Below, piece after piece: positions 20,843-31,766 of a DNA stretch of 64,000 nucleotides; the stretch's first letter is position 1, and the number at the start of each line of letters is the position of its first letter. A program made the position numbers and the translations under genes. The notes beneath the pieces were generated by a model that saw only the letters and a program-made list of their open reading frames with translations, did no database searches and had not been told where the DNA came from. Source of the DNA: Neofusicoccum parvum (taxonomy: Eukaryota; Ascomycota; Dothideomycetes; Botryosphaeriales; Botryosphaeriaceae); NCBI GenBank assembly GCA_020912385.1, contig CP087210.1, positions 3,038,001-3,102,000 on the forward strand. The letters run 5' to 3'.

Positions 20843-23751
20843 ATGCTGGTGCAACTGCACGAGAAGCTCATCCACGAGATGAAGGTCGAGGCTGCGTTGA
20901 TCTACAACAACAGGTGGGGGCCGACGCCGGCGGAAGGATCATTAAAGTGTTGCTGATTGCGGCTAGTCCCTACGCCGAGGTCCGCGCCGTGGTTGACAAC
21001 ACAGACGACACTTCGATTCCCAGCGTAAGCAAACTCACAGCGACGGCCCTATTTATCCACTGACCCCCGGTAGTCCACCATCCGGTCCTGGACCATCGGG
21101 ATTCTGTTCGTTATTGGCGGTTCTTTCATCAACCAGCTGTTCAATATCCGTCAGCCTACCATCAACGTCGAGGCAAACGTGGCACAGTTGCTTGCCTGTG
21201 AGTACGCCGAGAAGCAGCTGAGCTGACAGGGTGCTAACATGCGCCAAAGTTCCCCTGGGGAAAGCCTGGGAAAAGACTATGCCAGATTGGCGCTTCAGTC
21301 TCTTCGGCAACGAAATCAGCCTGAATCCCGGCAGGTTTTCCAAGAAAGAGCACATGCTCATAACCATCATGGCAAACGTCGGTTTCAATGTCCCCTATAC
21401 CAATTACGTCGGTACGTTGCCCGAACAAATCATCACTGCTGATTCACCACCTGACCATTCTCAGTATGGACTCAATACCTCCCCAGGTTTTTCAACCAGA
21501 GCTATGCCGGCAATTTCCTGTACCAGATTCTGATTGCGTTGGGGACCAATTTCATCGGCTATGGGGTGGCTGGTATTTGCCGCCGCTTCCTGGTTTATCC
21601 AGCTCACTGCGTCTGGCCCACATCGCTGGTGACAATCGCCTTGAACGCTTCTTTCCACGAAGGTGAGACTTGCTCAACACTTGTAGGTCTCCGTACTTAC
21701 GCAGGAGCACAGAGAAAAATGTCTCCGTGTTCGGTCCATTCAAGAAAATGTTCACGGCCTCCCGCCTACGTTGCTTCTTGATCTGCTTTGCCAGCATGTT
21801 CTGGTTAGTCTTTGCTCCTGAGGCGAGTCCGAGAGCTCATCCATCTGACGTTTGGCAGTTATTTCTGGTTCCCCAACTACATCTTCCAGGCCATGAGCTA
21901 TTTCAACTGGATGTCCTGGATTGCGCCCAACAATCTCAATCTGAACACTGTCACCGGTATGGTCGAGGGCCTGGGAGTAAACCCGATCCCAACATTCGAC
22001 TGGAACAACCTCCTTTTCATCGAAGGAAACTCGCCGCTCGTGCTGCCGTTCTTCTACTGGGCGAACCAGTGCGTGGGGATGATCATGACTATTCCAGTCA
22101 TCCTTGGCATGTGGTACTCAAACGTGTGGAACACTGGGTACTTGCCCATTAACTCGAACAGAGTCTACGACAACACAGCCCAGGAGTACAACATCAGTCG
22201 GGCCATTGATTCCCGAGGAATGTTCGACGCTGAAAAGTACGAGAACTACTCTCCAGCAAATCTCTCCGCTTCCAATCTCATCGTCTACTTTGCGTTTTTT
22301 GGCATCTATGCTTCTACGGTTTCTTACGCCTATCTCTGGCACCGCCACGAGATCTGGTTGGGCCTGAAGAGCATGTTCAAACGGGGCGAGAAGACGGCCT
22401 ACCAGGATGTGCACAACAGACTCATGTCAGTATACCCGGAGGTCTCCGAGTGGTGGTACCTGGCCATTCTTCTTGCTGCTATCGGCTGCTCGATCGGTGG
22501 CATTGCTGGCTGGGAGACGTATACCACCCCCGGGGTCGTGTTCTATGGACTGGCTCTCTGCTTGGTCTTTGTGGTTCCTGTTGGACTCATCTACGCCATC
22601 ACCGGTTTGGAAGTCACCTTGAATGTCATTGCAGAGTTTATCGGAGGATCCTGGGTTGCTGGCAACGCACTTGCCATGAACTACTTCAAGTCTTTTGGGT
22701 AAGTTACGCCCAGCTTGTCTGTTCTCAGCACAGTCAAACTAACCACACCCAGATATGTAACCTGCGCCCACGCCCTTCGTTTCTGCAATGACCTGAAGAT
22801 GGCACACTACGTCAAAGTCCCCCCTCGCCACACCTTCTGGGCGCAGATAGTCGGCACACTGGTATCATCTTTCATCTGCACAGCCGTCATGAACTTCCAG
22901 ATGAACAACATCCCCGACGGTATGCAGCCACGCCATCCACCTACCATTCCACTCCATATGCTTACACCCATCCAGTCTGCGAATCCTACCAAGCCAACCA
23001 CTTCACCTGCCCCGGCATCAACACCTTCTTCACCGGTGCGTCCCCCAACCCCCCTCCTCCCCACCCCACCCCACTGACCCACCCCCGCAGCCGCCGTCCT
23101 CTGGGGCACGATCGGCCCCATCAAAGTCTTCGGCAAAGGCGGCCAGTACACGTGGCTGCTGATCGGCTTCCCGATCGGGCTGCTCGCGCCGGTGGCGGCC
23201 TTCTACGCCAAGAAGCGGTGGCCCAAGGCGCGGTGGCTGCGCTACGTGCACCCGGTGTGCATCATGAACGGACCCATCCAGTGGGCTCCGGTAAGCTCTT
23301 CTACCCGTCCCAAGTCCCCTCTCCAAAAGGAGGGGAAAAAAAAAAAAAAAGCTGACGGATGAACGCGCGCCCACAGTACAACCTCAGCTACCTCTGGCCG
23401 ACGGTCCCGGTGGCGTGGCTCTCGCACATCTACCTCAAGAAGCGGTACACGGCGTTCTGGGCCAAGGTCTGCGCCTCCCCCCACCATCCTTTCTCTCCAC
23501 CGCCGCATGTTCATGCTGACTGACGCGCCCTGTTTTTTTGCCCGCAGTACAACTACGTCGTCTCGGCCGCCTTCTCGGCCGCCATCGCCATCGCCGCCAT
23601 CGTCATCTTCTTCGCGCTGCAGTGGTCGTCGGTCGAGCTGGACTGGTGGGGCAACAGCGTGTCGACCCGCGGCTGCGAGGGCGAGGCCTGCACCCGCTAC
23701 ACCCTGGCCGAGGGCGAGTACTTTGGGCCGCGGATCGGGCAGTTCCATTGA
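20843..23751 (+). CDS. small oligopeptide transporter, OPT family (Isp4-like)
   Basis: Proton-coupled oligopeptide transporter of the plasma membrane, related to fission yeast Isp4. Twelve exons fit in phase: 20843-20913, 20967-21024, 21074-21197, 21250-21411, 21465-21662, 21713-21803, 21859-22698, 22753-22919, 22976-23035, 23091-23290, 23377-23466 and 23548-23751, giving 754 residues. Family landmarks in order: SPYAEVRAVVDNTDD, WTIGILFVIGGSFINQLF, KKEHMLITIMANV, WTQYLPRFFNQSYAG, GTNFIGYGVAG, YFWFPNYIFQAMSYFNW, GGSWVAGNALAMNYFKSFGY, GPIKVFGKGGQY, and HPVCIMNGPIQW. Many helices are obvious. The N-terminus is shorter than I expect, by perhaps 50 residues, so an upstream exon may be missed. Intron 10 contains an A15 run (23336-23350). 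Substrate (tetra/pentapeptides or glutathione-like) is unknown. Confidence 0.9.
23336..23350 (+). repeat. A15 homopolymer in an OPT intron
   Basis: Uninterrupted run of 15 A inside intron 10 of the oligopeptide transporter gene. Such runs are prone to sequencing and length error, but this one does not affect the coding frame. Confidence 0.85.
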
Positions 23752-24487
23752 GTGGTGGTGGTAGTTGGGGATGGCGGATATCCAGTGGCCTTCCCGGGGG
23801 TGTGTGTAGTCACTTTTTGAAATGAGAATCTTTTTTTTTCGTGTGATCGTCTATGGCTTGGGCCGGGTCTAGCGGCGATGCCGAGCTTGCCGTCGATGCT
23901 CTGTTCCGGCTTGGGGTGGTCGCGTGGTCGTGCCCTTTCGTCCAGGAAGGAGAGTGGTGCAGTGCTCAAACTCCTCTGTCGGGACGAAGCTGCTCGCCTG
24001 AACGGAGCTGATACAAGTTCCGCAGCAGACGGCCTTTCCAGACAGGCAAAAGACTCCGCGGAACTTGCTGGGAATGGGCGAGTTTTGGATTCCGCTTGGT
24101 GCTGATGTTCCCATCGTGCTTGGAGAGGCGGGAAGCGGGAACTGGCGCATCGTCGGTGAGGCTTTTGTCCGTGGCATTATAGATGGAGACGCTCTTCATC
24201 AAGACTCTCGTTGAGAATCTACGGATAAATTAAAAGAATGATTTGTGCTTGCAACGCGCACCACCGTTACTCATCCCCCAGAAATGGAAAGAGGGCGCTT
24301 GTTCTTAGTTGATTGAGATTTTCGTACATGCTATCTAAGCTTTTTGTCTGCCTCTCTTTATTCTACAGTACATGCAGCGCTTTCTATGCTCCCGTCCTTT
24401 TTGCTCCAGTCCCTTTTCATCCTGTACAAACCTACCCATAAATCGAAATATCGTACACTACAGCCCTCCCAATCAGGCCTCATCGAC
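23752..24487. other. convergent intergenic region
   Basis: Shared 3' flank of the OPT gene (plus) and the ABC protein gene (minus). No gene-like frame was seen. Confidence 0.5.
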
Positions 24488-27134
24488 CTACTCATCCCCC
24501 TTCCCCTTCCCTTTCCCCTTCCCCTTCCCCTTCCCCTTCCCCTTCCCTTTCCCCTCCCCTTCCTCTTCCTCTTCCCCCTCCTTCTCCGCCGCCCCCGCCT
24601 CCTCCTCCTCCTCCTCCTCCTCCTCCCTCTTCTTCTTATTCGCCATCCTTTTAACCGCCGCCTTCGCCGCCCCCGGGATGCCCATGACGCCCGTGTACGT
24701 GTTCAAGCTCTTGCTGTACACCTCGGTCGGGCTGCCCTTGCCCATCACGGCCTCGTACCTCTGCGCCACGGCGGGCGTCCTCCACATCCTCTTGCCCATC
24801 TTGTATCTCTTCTCGTAGCCCCAGATCTCGCCCCAGCGGCGCCAGTCGACGCTGATCGGGCCGTCGATGCGGCCGACGCGCGGCGGCGGCGTCGTCGCCC
24901 CGTCCGCGCCCGCATCGGGCAGCGCCAGGTACTCGCGCACGCAGCCGGGGATCTCGTCGCGCGCGTGCGCCACCACCACCAGCGCCTGCTCGGCCGACAG
25001 CCCCGGCACGCGCACCCGGCCCAGCTGCTGGAGCGCCGACTCGTGCGGCCGGCCCCCCTGTGGCCGGAGTTGCGGCGCTTCGCGGCGGACGTGCCGGAAG
25101 ATCATGGTTTCGCCGTGGTTGAGGAAGAGGAGGCACTTGTCGCGGGCGAGCTCGTCCATGCCCGAGAAGGCTTCGTCGAGGATGATGAGGTCGGGCGACT
25201 TGATGATGGCGCGAAGGAAAAGGGCGACGCGCTGCCCGCTGAACGTCAAGTCTTTGAACTGGGTTGTTTCGGCCCACTCGATTGTGGGTTGCAGCAATAC
25301 TTCCTCGTCGTGTAATGTCGTGGCTGTGATCTCGACGCAGCGGTCACTCGAGTCTTTGTAGTAACGCGAGGAACGGAAGGTCTCCCCGCGTTGGTCGAGT
25401 GTCTCGCCAAGCTCAGGATGCAACTCTTTGCGGAACCAACGGAGGCAGGCGTCGACTTTTTGATCCGCTTCATGGTCGAGACGAGGTTTGGTAAGGGGGG
25501 TGTCTGCCCAAGCAGACTCAAGTACGCGACGCACAGTCAGGTGCTTGGGAAAGTACGTATGAACTTCAGGGCTGGAATGGCCCATCCGCGATTGGATTTC
25601 AAAGATGGACACGCCAGGGGACCCGGCTGTTGGAAGGCGAGAGCGCCCAAAGAGCTTGACGGGTGCTGAGTAGGTTTGAGGGTGATCGGACGTGATGAGG
25701 GACAACAGAGTTGTCTTGCCCGAGCCTTGTAATTATGTTAGATCCTGTCGAGCGTGAAAGAGGGCGGAACACACCATTCGGGCCAAACACTCCCCAGCGC
25801 TGCCCTCTCCTAACTTCCCACCAAAGCCCGCCCTCCCAGCCTCCCAGCACAGGTGTGTCACTGTCATTATACTTGATTGTCACGCCCTCCATCTGCACCA
25901 CGGGGTCACCGAGAGGGATTTCCGTATGGTCGGTATAGGGAATGCCGTCCTTAGTCAGTATCTCTTCGTAGCTTTTTTTCGGCCGTCGAAGCCTGAGGCG
26001 CATCTCAGCAGCCTTCTTCGGATCGCTGGAAAACTCATCAAAGTAACCCTGAGACTCCATCTTCCGAGCCACATCGTAAAGTGCAAGCATCTCATCGGTA
26101 GCCTTGTCCAAGACGTCTATCACGCCTTCCTTCCCCACGCTGCCGGCATCGGAATGTCTTATGTCAGCGCCTGCTAGCTTCGAGTAGGCAGAGCGGAACT
26201 CGATATTGGTTTGAGCAGTTTTCAGGTAATGCTCGCGCAAGAATTCAAAGACCTCCCGGCGGTCGCCCATTACGCTAACCTTGGGCTCATGGCCGACAAC
26301 AAGGAAATTGGTAATCCAATCTGGAATGACGTCCTGCGGACGCAGCGACAGAATCAGCCGCGGGTCTTGCGCCTCAGCCAGGGTGTGCAGCAGGCCCGAA
26401 AGATGCTGCAGCGTGTGCGGGTCCAGCCCCATGAACGGGCCGTCCAGCAGCAGCAGCTCAGGCCGGGCGAGCAGGGCCTTTGCGATGCGGGCTCTCCGGG
26501 TCTGGCCGTTGCTCAGGTGGCTGACGGGCATTTCTTGGAGGTGGGCCAGGTTGAGGTCGCGCATCACACGCTCCACCATGGCCTCGGGAGGCTTCACGGC
26601 CAGCGTCTCGTCGGCATTGAGCTCGGTGTTGCCCATGAGGTAGTCCCGCAAGCTCCAGTCCGTGATCTCGCGCGAGCTCTCGTAGCGCGCGCTCATGTAG
26701 GCGCCCTTGGTGCTGGTGCCAGACAGACCACCGCGCTCGGCATCGAAGCCGACATATTGAATGGCATGGTTCGGGTTGCGAAGGCGCGGGTCCTTCCTTC
26801 CGATTTCCTCGCTCTGTAGGTATGGGTAGGAACGGGCGGTGGGCGGAACGCTCAGATGCTGGCCGCGCAGGATCTGCAAAAAGGTGGTGCGGTTGGCGGA
26901 CGACGGGCTCAAGATGGCCCAATGGCGGCGGGGGCTGGAGTTGACGGGAATGGTGAAGCTGAGGTCCGGGTACAGCGGCGGGTTCGGGGAGGCATCGTGC
27001 GGGTCGTGGGCGTCGGGGTGCCTCCGGTAGAAGGTGGCGTTGTCGATGCGGACCAGGGCGCCGGGGGGTCGTGATGCAGCGGCATAGCGGCGGACGGGAG
27101 TTGTCGAGAGGCGTCTCGCAGCGAGGGACCGCAT
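24488..27134 (-). CDS. ABC protein with two nucleotide-binding domains, ModF/YDR061W type
   Basis: Soluble-type ABC ATPase with two NBDs and no membrane spans, resembling bacterial ModF and yeast mitochondrial YDR061W; the role is poorly defined. Exons 27134-25775 and 25725-24488 with a 49-nt intron inside the second Walker A give 865 residues. The chosen ATG opens with MRSLAARRLSTTPVRRYAA, a likely mitochondrial presequence. NBD1 looks degenerate: Walker A reads SPSSANRTT without the usual Lys, the signature is LSNGQ, and Walker B LLLLDGP lacks the catalytic Glu. NBD2 is intact (GPNGSGKTT, LTFSGQ, LIILDEA). The C-terminus is a low-complexity Glu-rich then Gly-Lys repeat encoded by microsatellites, probably disordered. 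Confidence 0.85.
24494..24630 (+). repeat. coding microsatellites at ABC protein C-terminus
   Basis: CCCCTT-type hexamers (about 24494-24560) encode alternating Gly-Lys, and CTC/CTT triplets (about 24570-24630) encode poly-Glu on the minus strand. Copy number probably varies between strains without breaking the frame, because the units are multiples of three. Confidence 0.8.
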
Positions 27135-27552
27135 CGCTGGACGGTGGGTGTGTGGGCGTGGACGCGACACCACCGCCGACTTTTTCGTGCGTCGGCCCGT
27201 CGGCAGAGACGCGCCCGCGGCCCAGATGCCGTCATCGCCCTGTCTTCCCCGCAAACCGCTCCGCGCGCGAGCGCGCGCCCTGCGAGAGCGTCACGACCAA
27301 CAATGCTGCCGGCGCTGCAGCCCTCGCGGCCCACGGTGCGCCTGTCAATCGTGCTCGCGGCCCCAGCGGAAGACTGACGCGCCCCAGTACCCGCCGACCA
27401 CCCAGCCGCGCCCGCTCCCGCTCCCCTTGCAGCACACGCGCCAGACCTCCAACGCACCCGCCGCCCTGCCCACGACCTCTTCGCCCACCGCGCACCGCCC
27501 GCCACACCCTCCAGCCCTCGCCGCGCCCGCGCCGCGCTCCCAGATCGAAGCC

Positions 27553-27831
27553 ATGCCGCCCTCGCCGCTCGCGCTCGCGCCCGCACCCCCACCCTCCGCC
27601 TTCGCGCCTCCGCCCGGCCATGGGCCCGTCCTGCAGCCGCGGCTGTCCGGCACGCCGCTCTCCCAGCACTACGACAGCTCCGTCCGCCACCCGGTGTTCT
27701 TCTCGCCGGCCCTGCGCAAGCCGCCGTTCCCGCTGCCCGACGCCGCGAGCGGCGGCGTCAACCCGGTCGCCCACGGCTACGTCGTCGAGAGCGGCGCGCA
27801 CGGCCCGCGCGTCGTGAGGACGAAGCTGTGA
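27553..27831 (+). CDS. small hypothetical protein
   Basis: A 92-residue frame from the ATG at 27553, divergent from the ABC protein gene. The N-terminal half is Pro/Ala-rich. The C-terminal half reads protein-like (SQHYDSSVRHPVFFSPALRK, then PHG-type turns and VVRTKL at the end). The same frame is open further upstream to 27148, but that start would crowd the divergent ATG at 27134. No family recognised, and an upstream exon is possible. Confidence 0.4.
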   Translation: MPPSPLALAPAPPPSAFAPPPGHGPVLQPRLSGTPLSQHYDSSVRHPVFFSPALRKPPFPLPDAASGGVNPVAHGYVVESGAHGPRVVRTKL

Positions 27832-30001
27832 GCACGACCTGCGCGCGTGTGGCGGGGGGTAGGGTGGGGTGAGGGCTGGGGACACGGTGCTCGTAGGGCT
27901 GATGGGGCGGTGCTGCGAGATGGCGTGCCGTGGGTGTGGCGAGTGGAGGGACCGCACGCGAGAGTGTCGGTGTGGGAGGCCGGGCTGGGGCATGTCACGA
28001 TCATTTTCAAAAGCCGGGGCGGCACGTATTTTGGTTTACGGCTTTCTCGCGAAGCAACGGTCGCACGGGGTCGCACAGGAATTTCTGGGCACGGCACGTG
28101 GACGCCCGCCTCAGCCGTGTTGTCGTCTGCCGGCTAGGCCAAAGCCCATCTACCGGGCAGTGGCCTGCGGAAGACGTCTGTCAAGAGATGGATAGGAGGG
28201 TTCCGGATTTCCTGGGCTTGGGGCGAGATGCCGTCATCTGGGAAGCAGAGATAAGAGTTGGAGATACCCCCTCGTTGGTTTGCCACGACGCTTTGCATGT
28301 GCTTGGATTTGTCATTACGATAGTTTCTCAATCTTGCGGGAGAGGTGTACGTGTACCGCATATGCAGACTTCTTTCCGGCTGGTTCCACTCAGGGTTGCC
28401 GGATTTCTTTGCTGCTGCCGTGTCCGGATGTATGCTTCAACTTCCGCAGAACTTAGCGAGCCAATCGCGCATATCATGCTGCTGTCTCCCGTTCTCTGGT
28501 TCGAGACTGTCCCGCCCGTCTTGCATCTGCCGCGCTTACTCTGCAGGTCCGCCAACTTCCATGCACGGGTGAAGCTCGGGCACTGATAGGAGCACTCCAA
28601 TCGCCACGGCAGTTTCTTCACGATGAACGGCGGGTTATGTCAATTTTCACATGCCAAAGGTGCGATTTGTAGCAGGCTGAGACGTGCCTGGACCCTTTCG
28701 ATCGGGCCGCAGAAACTATGGATCTATCCGCCTCTCACGGCGCAGTCGGCCCAGTCGGAGCACAGGATGACTTCATGGCTCCACGTAGCTCCTGAAAAGC
28801 CAGTGCCTGGCCTTCGGCAACAGGCACCCGTCGGCGGGCCGCGGATCACATGCGCTCGGGAGTTGCTTGGGGCTTCAGCTGAGAGCGCTCATGACCAGTG
28901 GCTGGTGGGCAAGTCGCGAGACGTGCGACGTCGGTCCGCAGATTGGCCGGTGCGGACTCCTGGAAGGTCTGGAAGGACGCGAAACGTCTCCTGACAGGGC
29001 GGGCGAATCACGAGCGCGCAAATTGCGGCGCTGCAACGGCGCGGAGTCGGTCGCGGCGGGCGACATCACCACAGCCCAACCCTCGCGGCGCGCGGCGGGC
29101 GTGGTCGCAGTCTGGCTCTCGCGATCGGACAGGACCCCGCCGTCCTGATCTCCCCGAAGTGACCCGTCGTCTTTGCGAAAGCCGTTAGGCCGGCCGGCTT
29201 CCCCAGGTTTTGCCCATGTGCCCCGCATGCCAGCGAACGGGCGGTGCCGGACAGCGTCGCGTGCGCGGCTTACGTCACAGGCCAGTCCGCGTGAGGGCGC
29301 CCTGAAGGATCGGTGAGAAAAGGGGACCTGCGCTGCGCCGCAGCAGGGGCGGCGGCCGTCGGGGGCGAGCTGCGTGCTGCGTGCTGCGGGCTGCGAGCGG
29401 CGGCCTGGCGCGGTGACTGCTGCGGCGACTGCTGGCCGGGCGGGCGGGAGAAGTCAAATCCAGCCCAGGCGGCGGCTCTGCTGCAGGAACCGCGAGGCCG
29501 CATGTGACGCCGATGACGCGCTCTTGGCAACCGCCGGCCAGTCGCAACAAAGCCGCGACGTTTCTCTGCCATGTCATGCGCCCACGTCAGGCCGGCCAAC
29601 TCTCGTCATGTTCTCAGCTCCGACCGCAAGCTGAGGCACGCCTGCCGGCTGCTGCTCCAGCCCGACTCGCCGCCCGCGCGCCCTCACTCGCCCGCTGCTG
29701 CCCGCGCCCCCGCTGACTGGATCGGGACAATGGCGGTGCACAGGCAGCTGCGAGACAGACGCTGCCACGAGCGCATCGCGACTCTGCCCGCGCCCATGGC
29801 ATCCCACACTAGCCCGCTGCGACCCGGCAGGCGCGCCATCGTCAAATGAGCCCCGGGCCACCGCCTTCGCTGCTCTTCTCTGGCCGCCCTTAAGTGCTGA
29901 GCCCGTCGTTGCCCTTCCCCGCTGAGACATCCTCCACTCACTTCTCTTCTCCGGTTGATGACCGCCAGTGATACCCCCTAGCGCGCTTCCTTCGCACCGT
30001 C
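27832..30001. other. intergenic, upstream of glucoamylase gene
   Basis: About 2.2 kb with no recognised gene. The last 150 bp are CT-rich and form the probable promoter and leader of the GH15 gene. Confidence 0.5.
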
Positions 30002-31766
30002 ATGTTTGCCCGCTTCTCGCTTTCGGGCGCCGCCCTGCTGCTGTGCGCCGACGCCTTCGTCATTCCTGCCGTCCTCGACAGCCAGAAGCCGCTGGACGGC
30101 AGCGCCCTCTCAGACCTCGTCGCCGACAAGGCGCATGCTCTTTCCGGCCAGATCGGCCTGCTCCCCGCCTCCAAGAAGAGCCTCGACACATGGCTGGACA
30201 AGGAGGAGGACATCGCCGTGGACAAGCTGCTGGCCAACATTGCGCCGAGCGGCCGCAATGCGCAACACGCCGCGCCGGGCACCGTTCTTGCCAGCCCGTC
30301 GAAAGAACACCCCAACTACTACTACCAATGTGAGTCCGTCCCGCGCGCAAGTCGTGCTGTGGCATCACTGACCTTGTGCGACACCAGGGGTGCGTGACGC
30401 CGGCATAACCATGGCCACTGTGGTGGACCTCTACCTCGCCGATCCCTCGTCCGAACTCAGCAGGACCGTCCTCCTCCCCACGCTGGAGTCGTACGCGTCC
30501 ATCTCGCACAAGATCCAACACACGCCCAACCCCTCGGGCGACTTCTCCTTCCCCGACCTCGCTGGCCTCGGCGAGCCCAAGTTCGAGGTCGATGGCTCCG
30601 CCTTCACCTCCAACTGGGGCCGTCCCCAGCGCGACGGTCCCGCTCTGAGAGCGACGGCGCTCATGAAGTTCATGCGCGCATACAACGAGAGCAACCCGGG
30701 CGTGTGGGAGTCCAGGACGTCGTCCACGGATGACTGGTTCGCCAAGCTGTACAGCGCCGAGCTGCCCGCGCACAGCATCATCAAGGCCGACCTCGAGTAC
30801 GTGGCGCGTCACTGGCCCGAGTCCGGGTTCGACGTGTGGGAGGAGGTCCGCGGCCGCCACTTCTTCACCGGCATGGCGCAGCTGCGCGCTCTCCGCGAGG
30901 GCGCCGAGCTCGCCACCATCTTCAACGACGACGGCGCCGCCACGTACTACCGCGCCGAGGCCACGAAGCTGGAGAGCATGATGCGCAACGACTTCTGGGA
31001 CAAGCAGGGTGGCTACATCCGCGCCACCCGCGGCAGCGACGCCGAGTGGCAGCGCTCCGGCATGGACTGCAGTGTTCTGCTGGGCAGCATCCACGGCAAC
31101 GCCCTCGAGCCCACCTACCCCGACCCCGCTGTCTTCCCGCCCCACGACGACGCCGTGCTGGTCTCTCTCCTCAAGCTCGTCCGCGACCAGCGTGATCGCT
31201 TCCCCATCAACGCCCAGCCCGAGCAGCCCGAGGCCGGCGACGACGCTTCCTTCGCCGAGCAGGACCCTCTGCGCCCTGCCGGCGTCGGCCGCTACCCCGA
31301 GGACGCGTACGACGGGTACGCCTCTCCCGGCCCCGGCTCCGGCAACCCGTGGTTCCTGTGCACCGCCAGCGTCGCCGAGATCCTGTTCCGCACCTCGGAG
31401 CACCTCAACCAGACGGCGGCCCTCGATGTCAGCGAGACGGGCTGGGAGTTCTGGCGCGGTCTCGTCTGCCCGGCCACCGTTCCCAGCGCCTCCATCTTCT
31501 CGTCGTCATCGTCGTCCGACTGCCCGCTGTCGTGGGATCGCAAGCGCTACGCTGCCGGCGACGGCACTGGTGTGGTCGAGCTTGCGCAGCAGAGGTTGAA
31601 GGCCGTCGGCGACGGCTTCCTGGCCGTGATCAAGAGGCACGCCAAGGGCGACGGTTCGCTGAGCGAGCAGTTCGACCGGTGGACGGGTTACGAGCGCGGC
31701 GCGGAGGACTTGACGTGGAGCTACGGCGCATTCTTGCAGGCTGTGTGGGCGAGGCAGAGGCTGTAG
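30002..31766 (+). CDS. glucoamylase, glycoside hydrolase family 15, secreted
   Basis: Exo-acting glucan 1,4-alpha-glucosidase that releases glucose from starch-like polymers outside the cell. Exons 30002-30329 and 30388-31766 with a 58-nt intron rebuild the family motif YYYQWVRDAG and give 568 residues. A signal peptide is visible at the N-terminus. Catalytic residues are recognisable: the acid in DVWEEV (Glu261/262) and the base in GSLSEQF (Glu536), followed by EDLTWSYGAF near the end. SNWGRPQRDGPALRA and GNPWFLCT are further GH15 landmarks. The protein stops right after the catalytic domain, so the C-terminal starch-binding module (CBM20) of many fungal glucoamylases is absent, suggesting soluble oligomers or glycogen rather than raw starch (inference). 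Confidence 0.93.

Noticed and set aside
28480..28530. GGTTCGAGACT resembling a tRNA B box
   Set aside because: No A box, acceptor stem or cloverleaf around it. No tRNA was found anywhere in the window by eye.
30060..31403. 447-codon ORF antisense to the glucoamylase
   Set aside because: Mirror frame created by the codon bias of the GH15 gene; no domain.
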